The notes under the pieces: model-generated | Database searches by the model: none | What the model was told of the DNA's origin: nothing | The model's input: the letters and a program-made list of their open reading frames with translations, nothing else | Part shown: positions 13,608-23,100 of the stretch, piece after piece | How the letters are laid out: every line of letters starts with the position of its first letter | Numbering within the stretch: position 1 is the stretch's first letter | DNA from: DATLFQ01 sp035540915 | GTDB taxonomy: Bacteria; Actinomycetota; Acidimicrobiia; Acidimicrobiales; GCA-2861595 | Direction of reading: 5' to 3' | Length of the DNA: 23,482 nucleotides | Assembly (NCBI GenBank): GCA_035540915.1 | Contig: DATLFQ010000015.1 | Coordinates: 1 to 23,482, forward strand | Position numbers and translations under genes: made by a program

Positions 13608-16153
13608 ACCAGCGCCGCACGCTGGTGGTCGTCGGGCACGGCATGGTCGGCCACAAGCTGATCGAGACGCTGGTGGAGCGGGGCGCCACTGCCGAGTGGG
13701 ACATCGTCACCTTCTGCGAGGAGCCCCGGCCGGCCTACGACCGGGTCGGGCTGTCGTCGTTCTTCGCCGGCGCCAGCGCCGACGACCTCTCGCTGGTGGC
13801 GCCCGGCTTCTTCGACGCCGTGGGGCTCGAGATCCACGTGGGCGACGCGGTGGCCGCCATCGACCGGTCGTCGGCCACGGTGGTGTCCCGGCAGGGCCGG
13901 GTCGTCGCCTACGACGCCCTGGTCCTCGCCACCGGCTCGTCGCCGTTCGTGCCCCCTGTCCCGGGCCACGACCTGCCCGGTTGCTTCGTGTACCGCACCA
14001 TCGACGACCTGGTCGCCATCGCCGAGTACGCCGCCACCTGCCGCACCGGCGCCGTGGTGGGGGGCGGGCTGCTCGGCCTGGAGGCGGCCAACGCGCTGCG
14101 CACCCTCGGCCTGGCGACCTCGGTGGTGGAGTTCGCCCCCCGCCTCATGCCCGTGCAGGTCGACGAGGGCGGCGGGGCGGCCCTGCGCCGCCACATCGAG
14201 GCGCTCGGCGTCGCCGTGCACACCGGCATGCAGACCACCGAGATCGCGGCCGGGCCCGATGGCGCGGTGGCAGCCATGCGCTTCAAGGAGGGCGAGGACC
14301 TTCCCGTCGACATGGTCGTGTTCTCGGCCGGCATCCGGCCCCGTGACCAGCTGGCCCGCGACTGCGGCCTGACCGTGGGCGAACGGGGCGCTGTCGTGGT
14401 CGACGAGGCGTGCCGCAGCTCCGACCCGGCCATCTTCGCCATCGGCGAGTGCGCGCTGGCGGCTGGCCGCGTGTGGGGCCTGGTGTCGCCCGGCTACCAG
14501 ATGGCCAAGGTGGTGGCCGACCGCATCCTCGGCGGCGACGCCACCTTCACCGGCGCCGAGCTGTCCGCCAAGCTCAAGCTGCTGGGGACCGACGTGGCCA
14601 GCTTCGGCGACGCCTTCGGGGCCACCCCGGGCTCGGACTCGATCACGTTCGCCGACCCGGCCCGCGGCGTCTACAAGCGCCTGGTGGTGGCCGAGGGAGG
14701 GCGACGGGTGCTCGGCGGGGTGCTGGTCGGTGACGCGTCGATGTACCAGACGCTGGTGCAGATGGCCCGGGGCGACATGCCCACGCCCGACCACCTCGAC
14801 CAGCTCGTGGTGCCGGCCCGGGGCGAGGCGGAAGGCGCGACGGCCGCCGCGGGGATCGGCGCCCTGGCTGCCACCGCCACAGTGTGCTCGTGCAACAGCG
14901 TCAGCAAGGGCGACGTCGTGGCGGCCATCGCTGCCGGCGGGCTGACCGAGGTCGGCCAGGTCAAGGCGTGCACCAAGGCCGGCACGGGGTGCGGCGGGTG
15001 CGTCCCGCTGGTGACCGAGCTGCTCAAGGACCAGCTGCGCCAGGCCGGCGTCGAGGTGACCGACCACCTGTGCGAGCACTTCGCCTACAGCCGCCAGGAG
15101 CTGTTCGACATCGTCCGGGCCTTCCGGCTCTCGACGTTCGCCGAGGTGCTGGCCGACCACGGCACCGGTCGGGGGTGCGAGGTCTGCAAACCGGCGGTGG
15201 CGTCGATGCTCGCCTCGCTCGGGAGCGGCTACATCCTGGCGCCTGCGCAGGCGCCGCTCCAGGACACCAACGACCACTTCCTGGCCAACCTCCAGCGCGA
15301 CGGCACCTACTCGGTGGTGCCCCGCGTGCCGGGCGGCGAGATCACCCCGGACCAGCTCATCACCATCGGCGAGGTGGCCAAGGAGTTCGGCCTCTACACC
15401 AAGATCACCGGTGGCCAGCGCATCGACCTGTTCGGGGCCCGGGTCGACCAGTTGCCCGCCATCTGGGCGCGCCTGATCGCAGTGGGCATGGAGTCGGGCC
15501 ATGCCTACGGCAAGGCGCTGCGCACGGTGAAGTCCTGCGTCGGCCGGACGTGGTGCCGCTACGGGGTGCAGGACTCCACCTCGTTGGCCATCGAGCTGGA
15601 GCTGCGCTACCGCGGCCTTCGCTCGCCGCACAAGCTCAAGTCGGCCGTCTCGGGCTGCACCCGGGAGTGCGCCGAGGCCCAGAGCAAGGACTTCGGCGTC
15701 ATCGCCACCGAGGCCGGGTGGAACCTCTACGTCTGTGGCAACGGCGGCATGAAGCCGCAGCACGCCGTCCTGCTGGCCGCCGAGCTCGACTCCGAGACGC
15801 TCGTCCGCTACATCGACCGCTTCCTGATGTTCTACATCCGCACCGCCGACCGGCTGGAGCGCACGGCGACGTGGTTCAACAAGCTGGAGGGCGGCATCGA
15901 GCACCTGCGGCGAGTCGTCGTCGACGACGTCCTGGGCATCTGCGCCGAGCTGGAGGCCGACATGGCCCGACACGTCGACAGCTACCGCTGCGAGTGGCGG
16001 GAGACCGTCGAGGACCCCGAGAAGCTGGGCCGCTTCCGGACGTTCGTCAACTCCGACGAGCCCGACCCGGGCGTGGTCATGGTCCCCGAGCGCGGCCAGC
16101 TGCGCCCCGCCCATCCCGAGGAGAAGCCGGCCATGGCCGGGGTGGTCCGATGA
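13604..16153 (+). CDS. nirB: NAD(P)H nitrite reductase large subunit
   Basis: The protein has 849 residues, normal for NirB. Order: FAD/NAD(P)-binding module (LVVVGHGMVG at 7-16, LATGSSPFVPP, VVGGGLLGLEAA, FAIGECA at 278-284), BFD-like [2Fe-2S] domain (Cys428, Cys430, Cys463, Cys466 in CSC and GTGCGGC), then the sulfite/nitrite reductase repeats with the sirohaem-[4Fe-4S] ligands Cys645, Cys651, Cys685 and Cys689 (SCVGRTWC, SGCTREC). It reduces nitrite to ammonium in the cytoplasm with six electrons from NAD(P)H, together with NirD. The GTG start overlaps the narK stop (GTGA), and GGAGG (13592-13596) lies 7 bases upstream. The stop overlaps the nirD ATG. Confidence 0.96.
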   Translation: MNQRRTLVVVGHGMVGHKLIETLVERGATAEWDIVTFCEEPRPAYDRVGLSSFFAGASADDLSLVAPGFFDAVGLEIHVGDAVAAIDRSSATVVSRQGRVVAYDALVLATGSSPFVPPVPGHDLPGCFVYRTIDDLVAIAEYAATCRTGAVVGGGLLGLEAANALRTLGLATSVVEFAPRLMPVQVDEGGGAALRRHIEALGVAVHTGMQTTEIAAGPDGAVAAMRFKEGEDLPVDMVVFSAGIRPRDQLARDCGLTVGERGAVVVDEACRSSDPAIFAIGECALAAGRVWGLVSPGYQMAKVVADRILGGDATFTGAELSAKLKLLGTDVASFGDAFGATPGSDSITFADPARGVYKRLVVAEGGRRVLGGVLVGDASMYQTLVQMARGDMPTPDHLDQLVVPARGEAEGATAAAGIGALAATATVCSCNSVSKGDVVAAIAAGGLTEVGQVKACTKAGTGCGGCVPLVTELLKDQLRQAGVEVTDHLCEHFAYSRQELFDIVRAFRLSTFAEVLADHGTGRGCEVCKPAVASMLASLGSGYILAPAQAPLQDTNDHFLANLQRDGTYSVVPRVPGGEITPDQLITIGEVAKEFGLYTKITGGQRIDLFGARVDQLPAIWARLIAVGMESGHAYGKALRTVKSCVGRTWCRYGVQDSTSLAIELELRYRGLRSPHKLKSAVSGCTRECAEAQSKDFGVIATEAGWNLYVCGNGGMKPQHAVLLAAELDSETLVRYIDRFLMFYIRTADRLERTATWFNKLEGGIEHLRRVVVDDVLGICAELEADMARHVDSYRCEWRETVEDPEKLGRFRTFVNSDEPDPGVVMVPERGQLRPAHPEEKPAMAGVVR

Positions 16154-16479
16154 CGTGGGCCGCGGTGTGCCCGCTCGACGGCCTGCTGCCCGACCGCGGC
16201 GTGGCCGCCATGGTGGCCGGGCGGCAGGTGGCGCTGTTCCGCACCTCGCCCGACGACGCGCTGTACGCCATCTCCAACCACGACCCCTTCAGCGGCGCCA
16301 ACGTCCTGTCCCGGGGCATCGTCGGTTCCCGGCGCGACGTCCCCAAGGTGGCGTCGCCGATGTACAAGCAGTCCTTCGACCTGCGCACCGGCGTCTGTCT
16401 CGACGACGCCTCCGTCACCGTGCCGGTGTTCCCGGTGCGGGTGGTCGACGGGGTCGTGCAGGTGCAGGTCCCCGGTTGA
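16150..16479 (+). CDS. nirD: Nitrite reductase small subunit (Rieske-fold)
   Basis: The protein has 109 residues with a Rieske-like fold but without cluster ligands: the place of the first Cys-x-His is NHDPFSGANV and of the second SPMYKQSFDLRTG, the normal state of NirD. It starts ATGA-coupled to nirB. It is required with NirB for a functional NADH-dependent nitrite reductase. The conserved ending FDLRTGVCLDD...VPVFPVRVVDG supports the assignment. The last codons overlap a TTG start of the next gene. Confidence 0.93.
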   Translation: MTWAAVCPLDGLLPDRGVAAMVAGRQVALFRTSPDDALYAISNHDPFSGANVLSRGIVGSRRDVPKVASPMYKQSFDLRTGVCLDDASVTVPVFPVRVVDGVVQVQVPG

Positions 16480-18023
16480 CGATCGTCGACGACGCCCCGC
16501 CGGGGGTCGCCGACCGGCTGCGCAAGCTCACCGGTGTCGGCCCCGGCGGGCCCGAGCTCCTGCCGCTGGACGCCGGCCAGCAGTACCGGTTCAGCTTCGC
16601 CATGGAGGCGTGCATCGGCTGCCACTCCTGCGAGGTGGCCTGCGCCGAGCAGAACGACACGCCGGTCGACGTGGCCTGGCGCCGGGTCGGTGAGCTGGAG
16701 AGCGGCGCGTTCCCCCAGACCCGGCGCTTCTCCATGTCGATGGCCTGCAACCACTGCCTGGAGCCGACGTGCCTGTCGGGCTGCCCGACCAACGCCTACG
16801 TGAAGCTGGGCAACGGGGTGGTCAAGCACCTGGAGGACGAGTGCATCGGCTGCCAGTACTGCATCTGGAACTGCCCCTACGAGGTGCCGGTGTTCGACCG
16901 GCGCCGCAAGATCGTCTCCAAGTGCGACATGTGCGTGCCGCGATTGGAGGCGGGCCAGAAGCCGGCCTGCGTCGGCGCCTGCCCGACCCGGGCCATCGAC
17001 GTCGAGCCGGTCGACGTCGCCGCCTGGCGGGCGGACCACCGTGCCGCCGACGCGCCCAGCCTGCCGCCCTCGGACGTCACGCTGTCCACCACCCGGCTGA
17101 TCCTGCCGCTCGACCTGGCCGGCGACGCGGTGGCGGCCGGCGACCACGCCGTGCAGCCGGAGCACCCGCACTGGCCGCTGGTGGCGCTGACCCTGCTGAC
17201 CCAGCTTTCGCTGGGGACGGTGGCGGCCACGGTCCTGGCCGAGCTGGCCGGGGGCCGCCGGCTGGCCGGGGGCGCGGTCGGCGCGGCGGCGGCCGGCTCG
17301 GTGGCCATGGGCGCCTCGCTGCTGCACCTGGGCCGGCCGGCCCGCGCGCTGAAGGCGCTGCGCAACGTGCGCACCTCGTGGCTGTCGCGCGAGGTCGCCC
17401 TGCTGTCGGGCTTCGCCCTGCTGTCGCTGGCGTACGCCGCGGCCTGGGAGGGCTGGGCCGCCGGCGCACTCCGCCTGCCGTTGGGGTTGGCTGCGGTGGT
17501 CCTCGGCGCGGCCGGCGTGTACGCCAGCGGGCGCCTGTATCTCGTGCGCAGCCGGCCGGTGTGGAACTCGCGGCGGACCCTCGTCGCCTTCTTCGCCACC
17601 GCCGCGGTGACCGGGCCGCTGGTGGCGCTGCTGACGTTGGACCGGGGCCGGCTGGAGCCGGGCCTGGTCCTGGCCCTGATGGCCGTCGCGGCAGCGGGGT
17701 CGCTGGCCCAGGTCGCCGCCCACGCCCACCTGGCCCGCGTGCTCCGCTCGCGCCACGACCGCCAGCACCAGGGCACGGCCACGCTGCTGCGGGGCCGGTT
17801 CCGCGGCCTGGTCCAGGCGCGCCTGGCCGCCGTCGTCGTGGGCCTCGCCCTGGTGGCGTGGGCCGCCGCCGACCCGCTGGCCGGCCCGGCTGCCGGCGGC
17901 CGCCTGGCGGTCGCCCTCGCCGTCCTGGGCGCCGGCGAGCTGGCCGGCCGCTACCTCTTCTACGTCACGGTGGTGCCGTACCGGGTCGCCGTCCCCTTCT
18001 TCGGCGGCCGCGGCCACCGGTGA
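16476..18023 (+). CDS. Fused DmsB-like [4Fe-4S] ferredoxin and DmsC/YnfH-like membrane anchor
   Basis: The protein has 515 residues from a TTG overlapping the nirD stop (TTGA). No ATG lies before the first cluster motif. Residues 40-175 carry sixteen cysteines in four groups (46/49/52/56, 91/94/99/103, 123/126/129/133, 150/153/165/169), the four-[4Fe-4S] set of DmsB-type subunits. Residues about 225-510 hold roughly eight membrane spans (LLHLGRPARALKALRNVRTS is a conserved DmsC block). In the CISM family B and C subunits pass electrons from quinol to the catalytic subunit. Fusion and location before a nitrate reductase suggest this feeds nitrate reduction. No Tat signal is present, so the cluster domain is expected on the cytoplasmic side. 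The electron donor is inferred. Confidence 0.85.
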   Translation: MTIVDDAPPGVADRLRKLTGVGPGGPELLPLDAGQQYRFSFAMEACIGCHSCEVACAEQNDTPVDVAWRRVGELESGAFPQTRRFSMSMACNHCLEPTCLSGCPTNAYVKLGNGVVKHLEDECIGCQYCIWNCPYEVPVFDRRRKIVSKCDMCVPRLEAGQKPACVGACPTRAIDVEPVDVAAWRADHRAADAPSLPPSDVTLSTTRLILPLDLAGDAVAAGDHAVQPEHPHWPLVALTLLTQLSLGTVAATVLAELAGGRRLAGGAVGAAAAGSVAMGASLLHLGRPARALKALRNVRTSWLSREVALLSGFALLSLAYAAAWEGWAAGALRLPLGLAAVVLGAAGVYASGRLYLVRSRPVWNSRRTLVAFFATAAVTGPLVALLTLDRGRLEPGLVLALMAVAAAGSLAQVAAHAHLARVLRSRHDRQHQGTATLLRGRFRGLVQARLAAVVVGLALVAWAAADPLAGPAAGGRLAVALAVLGAGELAGRYLFYVTVVPYRVAVPFFGGRGHR

Positions 18024-20149
18024 CGGGCTACGTCGCAGACGAGCGGGCCGGCGTCATCCACGGGACGAGGGCGCCGGAGCGGTGGGTGCGGACCACCTGC
18101 GGCTACTGCTCGGTGGGCTGCGGGATGCTGGTCGGGGTCCGGGACGGGCGGGCGGTGGCGGTGGCCGGCGACCCGGACCACCCGGTCAACGACGGACGCC
18201 TGTGCCCCAAGGGCCTGACCGAGCACCACACCCTGGCCGCCGATGGCCGGCTGACGACGCCGAGCATCGGGGGCCGGCCGGCCAGCTGGGACGAGGCGGT
18301 GGGCGCCATGGTCGTCGGGGCTCGGCGCATCCTGGCCGACCACGGCCCCGACGCCTTCGCCGTGCTCAGCACCGGCCAGCTGGTGACCGAGGAGTTCTAC
18401 GCGCTCGGCAAGCTGGCCCGCCTCGGCCTCGGCCTGCGCCACTACGACGGCAACACGACGCTGTGCATGGCCAGCGCGGTGTCGGGCTACAAGCGCAGCT
18501 TCGGCAGCGACGGCCCGCCCGGCGCCTACGAGGACCTCGACCAGGCCGACTGCATCCTGCTCGTCGGCTCCAACCTGGCCGACAACCACCCGCTGCTGGC
18601 GCCGAGGGTGCTGGACAACCGGGACGCCACGCTCATCGTGGTCGACCCCCGGGTGACCAAGACCGCCATGGTGGCCGACCTCCACCTGCCGGTGAGGCCC
18701 CGGACCGACATCGTGCTGCTCAACGGGATGATCAAGCTGCTGATCGACGAAGGGCTGGTCGACCACGGCTACGTCGCGGCCTCCACCGAGGGCTACGAGG
18801 AGCTGGCCGCCCACGTGCAGAGCTACCCGGTCGAGCGGGTGGCGGCCGAGTGCGGCATCGACGCCGACCTGTTCCGGACCGCCACGCTGGCCTTCGGGCG
18901 GGCCGAGCGCGGCTTCGTCGGGTGGACCATGGGCGTCAACCACTCGGTGCAGGGCACCGAGACGGTCACCCTGCTCAACACGCTGTGCCTGCTGACCGGC
19001 AACGTCGGCCGGGCTGGCGCCGCGCCGTTCTCCCTCACCGGCCAGTGCAACGCCATGGGGACCCGGGAGGCCGGGTTCACCGCCTCCATGCCCGGCTACC
19101 GCGACTGGGCTGACCCGGACCACCGGGCCGAGCTGGCCGCGCTGTGGGGCCTGCCCGAGGACCGCATCCCGGCCGAGCGGGGCCGCGCCTACCCCGACAT
19201 CGTCGACGGGATCCTCGACGGGACCATCAAGGGCCTGTGGGTGATCGCCACCAACCCGCCGGTGTCGTTCCCCAACCGGGCCCGCCTGGAGAAGGCGCTG
19301 GCGTCGCTCGACCTGCTGGTGGTCCAGGACGGCTTCGAGACGCCGACCACGGCGCTGGCCGACATCGTCCTGCCGGCCGCCATCTGGGGCGAGAAGGACG
19401 GGACCTACACCAACTCCGAACGCCGGGCCTCCCGTGTGCGCAAGGCGGTCGAGCCGCCCGGCCTGGCCAAGGCCGACTTCGACATCTTCCTGGAGGTCGC
19501 CCGCGCCCTCGGCTGCGACCGGGAGCTGTTCGGTGGCTGGCGCGGGCCCGAGGACGCCTTCGCCGAGTGGGCCCGCGTGTCGGCCGGCCGCCTGTGCGAC
19601 TACAGCGGCATGACGTGGGACGGCATCGACCGGGCCGGCGGGCTGCAGTGGCCCTGCCCACCCGGCACCGCCGAGGAGGGGGGCACCGCCCGGCTCTACG
19701 CCGACGGCGTCTTCCCGACGCCGAGCGGCCGGGCCCGCCTGTGGTGCGTGTCCCCCGAGCCCGTCGCCGACGCACCGACGAGTCGCTACCCGCTGCTGCT
19801 GAACACCGGCCGGACCGTGGAGCACTGGCACACGAGAACCAAGACCGGCCGGGTCGACCTCCTCGAGCGCCTGGCCCCCGAGGCGTGGGTCGAGGTCAAC
19901 CCGGCGGACGCGGCCCGCCTCGGGCTGGCCTCCGGGCAGCGGGTGCGGTTGGCGTCACGGCGCGGGGTGGTGGAGGACGTGGTGGTGCGGGTGACCGCCA
20001 TCGTCCGGGAGGGCGAGGTGTTCATGCCGTTCCACTACGACGAGCGCTGCGTGAACCGCCTGACCGTCGACGAGTTCGACCCCATCTCGCGCGAGCCCAA
20101 CTACAAGCAGTCGGCCGTGCGACTGGAGGCCATGGAGCCCGTGGGCTAG
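18020..20149 (+). CDS. nasA: Assimilatory-type molybdopterin nitrate reductase catalytic subunit (NasA/NarB-like)
   Basis: The protein has 709 residues from a GTG overlapping the previous stop (GTGA). The N-terminal [4Fe-4S] ligands are Cys27, Cys30, Cys34 and Cys62 (TTCGYCSVGCG, DGRLCPKG). The Mo-binding Cys is Cys149 in GNTTLCMASA. Also seen are VGSNLADNHP, GVNHSVQGTETV, LTGQCNAMGTREAG and the C-terminal block RYPLLLNTGRTVEHWHTRTK, all typical of NarB/NasA. It reduces nitrate to nitrite. There is no Tat signal, so it is cytoplasmic. It lacks the C-terminal BFD [2Fe-2S] domain found in some NasA proteins, in keeping with electrons coming from the upstream DmsBC-like protein. A formate dehydrogenase is excluded by the Cys (not Sec) context and the nitrite reductase neighbours, though specificity is inferred. 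Confidence 0.9.
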   Translation: MTGYVADERAGVIHGTRAPERWVRTTCGYCSVGCGMLVGVRDGRAVAVAGDPDHPVNDGRLCPKGLTEHHTLAADGRLTTPSIGGRPASWDEAVGAMVVGARRILADHGPDAFAVLSTGQLVTEEFYALGKLARLGLGLRHYDGNTTLCMASAVSGYKRSFGSDGPPGAYEDLDQADCILLVGSNLADNHPLLAPRVLDNRDATLIVVDPRVTKTAMVADLHLPVRPRTDIVLLNGMIKLLIDEGLVDHGYVAASTEGYEELAAHVQSYPVERVAAECGIDADLFRTATLAFGRAERGFVGWTMGVNHSVQGTETVTLLNTLCLLTGNVGRAGAAPFSLTGQCNAMGTREAGFTASMPGYRDWADPDHRAELAALWGLPEDRIPAERGRAYPDIVDGILDGTIKGLWVIATNPPVSFPNRARLEKALASLDLLVVQDGFETPTTALADIVLPAAIWGEKDGTYTNSERRASRVRKAVEPPGLAKADFDIFLEVARALGCDRELFGGWRGPEDAFAEWARVSAGRLCDYSGMTWDGIDRAGGLQWPCPPGTAEEGGTARLYADGVFPTPSGRARLWCVSPEPVADAPTSRYPLLLNTGRTVEHWHTRTKTGRVDLLERLAPEAWVEVNPADAARLGLASGQRVRLASRRGVVEDVVVRVTAIVREGEVFMPFHYDERCVNRLTVDEFDPISREPNYKQSAVRLEAMEPVG

Positions 20150-20162
20150 GCCGGCCGCCTCC

Positions 20163-20195
20163 TAGACTCTCGGGCCGCAACGGACTGGCGGGAGG
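20163..20195 (+). promoter_or_regulatory. Candidate -10 and close ribosome site of the GAF/PP2C gene
   Basis: TAGACT (20163-20168) in CTAGACTCTCG fits a -10. GGGAGG (20190-20195) lies 2 bases before the ATG at 20198, closer than usual. The 48-bp gap after nasA shows no strong terminator, so read-through from the nitrate operon is possible. A near-identical CTAGAGTCCCG stands before the next gene. Confidence 0.4.
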
Positions 20196-20197
20196 CC

Positions 20198-23100
20198 ATG
20201 GAAGACCAGGCGGCAGGGGGGGCGGACGGCACGACCGGAGACGAGCAGGCTCCGGTCACCGGCCTGGTGGCCGACGTGCTGGCGGCGTTCGCGGCGGGCG
20301 GTCACCTGCGGACCGTTCTGCAGCGGGGCGCCGAGGCAGCGGTTGCCCGTCTCGGGGCAGCGTTCGCCCGGATCTGGTTGGTCGAGCGGAGGGACCGCGT
20401 GCTCGTCCTGCAGGCCAGCGCCGGCCTCTACACCCACCTCGACGGCGCGCACGGCCGGATTCCCATCGGTTCTTACAAGATCGGTCGGATCGCGAGCGAC
20501 CGGGTGCCGCGCCTCACCAACCAGGTGCAGGACGACCCGGACATCGCCGATCCCGCCTGGGCGGCACGAGAAGGGATGGTCGCGTTCGCCGGCTACCCGC
20601 TGGTGGCCGGCGACGAGCTCACCGGCGTCCTGGCCATGTTCTTCCGGCAGCCGCAGGAGGCCGCCGTTCTCGACGCACTCGCGCTCGTGGCCGACTCGTT
20701 GGCCGTGGGCATCCAGCGAATCCGGGCGGACGAGCGCGCTCGCGCCACCGTCGAGAACCTCGACCGGATCGGCCAGGCACTCATGGCCGAGCTGGACCAC
20801 CAGCGCGCCCTCCAGGCGGTCATTGACGCCGCGGTCCAGCAGACCGCGGCCCAGATCGGCGCCTTCTTCTACGAAGGGCCCGGCGAGGACGGGACTCCCC
20901 AGGTCCTGTGCACCATGGCCGGTGACCCCGCCCTGAGGGCCGAGTGTCCGGTTCCACCGGAGCAGCCGGCGGTCGATGTCCTGCCGGCCGCCGGGACGGT
21001 GCGGATCGCCGACGTCACCGCCGAAGCCGACCCAGCTGCCATGCCCTTGCTCCTCGGGGCGGGTGACCAGCCGATCCTGCGCAGCTACCTCGCCGTCCCG
21101 GTCACCGGGGCGGGCGGTCCGGTGCGCGGTGTGCTGGTCCTCGGCCATCGTGAGCCGGGCGCCTTCGACGACAGCGACGTGCGCATGGCGGAGGCCATCT
21201 CGGGCTACGCCGCGGTGGCGATCGCCAACGCTCGACTGTTCGGCGCAGCCACGGCTGCTGCCGAGCGCGAGCGCCGCCACGGCGCCGCCATGCGGGCACT
21301 GGCCGACCTGGCGCTCGGGTTGAACACGCCGCGCTCGGTGGCCCAGATCGTCTGCGAGGTGAACGAGCGGTCGAGGGAGATCATCGGCGCCCACCAGTCG
21401 GTGACCAGCATGACGATCGGCCAGAACTGGGCGCAGGCCATCTCGGCCGTTTCGTTGTCGGACAAGTACGCAGCCTGGCGCGACTACGACGAACCGTCAG
21501 GTGGATCGGGCATCTACGCCGTCGTCTGTGCCCGCAACGAGCCCATGCGCCTCACCCAGGTCGAGTTGGAGGCCCATCCAGCCTGGCGGGGGTTCGGTGA
21601 CGCGGCCGCCAGCCACCCGCCCATGCGGGGCTGGTTGGCCGCCCCCCTGGTCAGCGGGGACGGCCAGAACCTCGGGCTCATCCAGTTGTCGGACCGGTAC
21701 GAGGGCGAGTTCGACGAGACCGACGAGGCCATCCTGGTCCAGCTGGCGCAGCTCGCGGCAACCGCCTTGGGGCGGGAACGCGCTCGTGCCCACGAGCGGC
21801 GGACCGCCGACCAGTTCCGGGAGCTGGCCCGGGCCGCCGTCGCCATGAACCGGCCGCTCACGCTCGACGAGACCCTCTCGTCGATCTGCGAACACGCCCG
21901 GTCCATCGTCGGCGCCCGTCTAGGCGCCATCAGGGTCAGCTGCCCCGGCGCCGACGACGCGGTGGCGGTATCCCTGTCGGACGAGCACGCGTCGTGGCGG
22001 GACGACCGGACCGCCTCGGCCATGGCCGAGGTGTCCCGGTGGTTGTGCGACGGTACGGCCGCGGTCCGCCTGACCGACGACGCGCTGCGCGGCCATGGGG
22101 CGTGGGAGCGCCTGGCCGCCGGCGCCGAGCGTCGCCCACCGCTCCGGGGCTGCCTGGTGGCGCCCCTGCGAACGCGCAACGGCTCGCACCTGGGCGAGCT
22201 GCTGCTGTCGGAGAAGCACGACGGCGAGTTCACCGAAGCGGACGAGGACATCGTGGTGCAGCTCGCGCAGCTGGCGTCGTCCACCCTCGAGAAGGAACGG
22301 CTCCTGGAAGGCCAGGTCCGGCTGGTGGCCACCTTGCAGCGGAGCCTGCTGCCCGAGCGGCTGCCGGACGTCCCCAACGTGGACCTGGCCGCCCGTTACG
22401 TCGCCGGAGCGGTCGAGGTCGATGTGGGCGGCGACTGGTACGACGCCGTCACCCTGCCCGACGGCGACCTGTTCCTGGTGATCGGCGACGTGGTGGGCAA
22501 GGGGGTCGAGGCCGCCGCCGCCATGGGCCAGCTGCGAAACGCCCTCCGGGCCTACGCCCTCGAGGGGTACCAGCCGGCGCAGGCCCTCGTGCGCCTGAAT
22601 CGGCTCGTGACGACGCTGGGCGGCACCGAGTTCGCCACGGTCCTGGCCGCCAGGCTGACGCCGGCCACCGGGCGCCTGCGCTTCGCCAGCGCCGGCCACC
22701 TCCCCCCGCTGGTGGTCCGGCCCGACGGCACCGCCGAGTTCCTGACCGGCGCCCAGTCGGTCCCGATCGGCGCACTGCGGGAGCTGCCCTGCGACGAGGA
22801 CGAGCGGCGGCTGGTACCCGGATCGACGCTGGTGCTCTACACCGACGGCCTGGTGGAGAGCCGGTCGGTGCGCATCGACGACGGGCTGGCCCGGTTGGCG
22901 AGCGCAGCGGGGGGGCCGCTGCGTGAGCCGGCCGCCCTCGTCGACCACCTCGTGGCGGTGACCCGGGAGGCAGGGGAGCCCGACGACGCCGCCGTCCTTG
23001 CCGTGCGGACGTCTTCTGGCGGCTCCGGACTGCGCCTGCGGTTGCCGGCCAGCTTCGCCTCGTTGCCCGAGTTGCGCCGCGCGCTGCGCGACTTCCTCGA

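Noticed and set aside
13157..16114. 985-codon open frame antisense to narK and nirB
   Set aside because: Low-complexity His/Gly/Val/Asp-rich translation mirroring the nirB frame. No motif, no ribosome site.
16150..16479. Rieske [2Fe-2S] protein rather than NirD
   Set aside because: The Cys-x-His cluster ligands are absent (NHDPF in place of the first pair), which is normal for NirD and excludes a true Rieske centre.
18020..20149. Formate dehydrogenase alpha subunit
   Set aside because: The Mo ligand context (GNTTLCMASA) and C-terminal region are shared with some formate dehydrogenases, but the nitrate transporter and NirBD in the same coupled operon make nitrate reductase far more likely.
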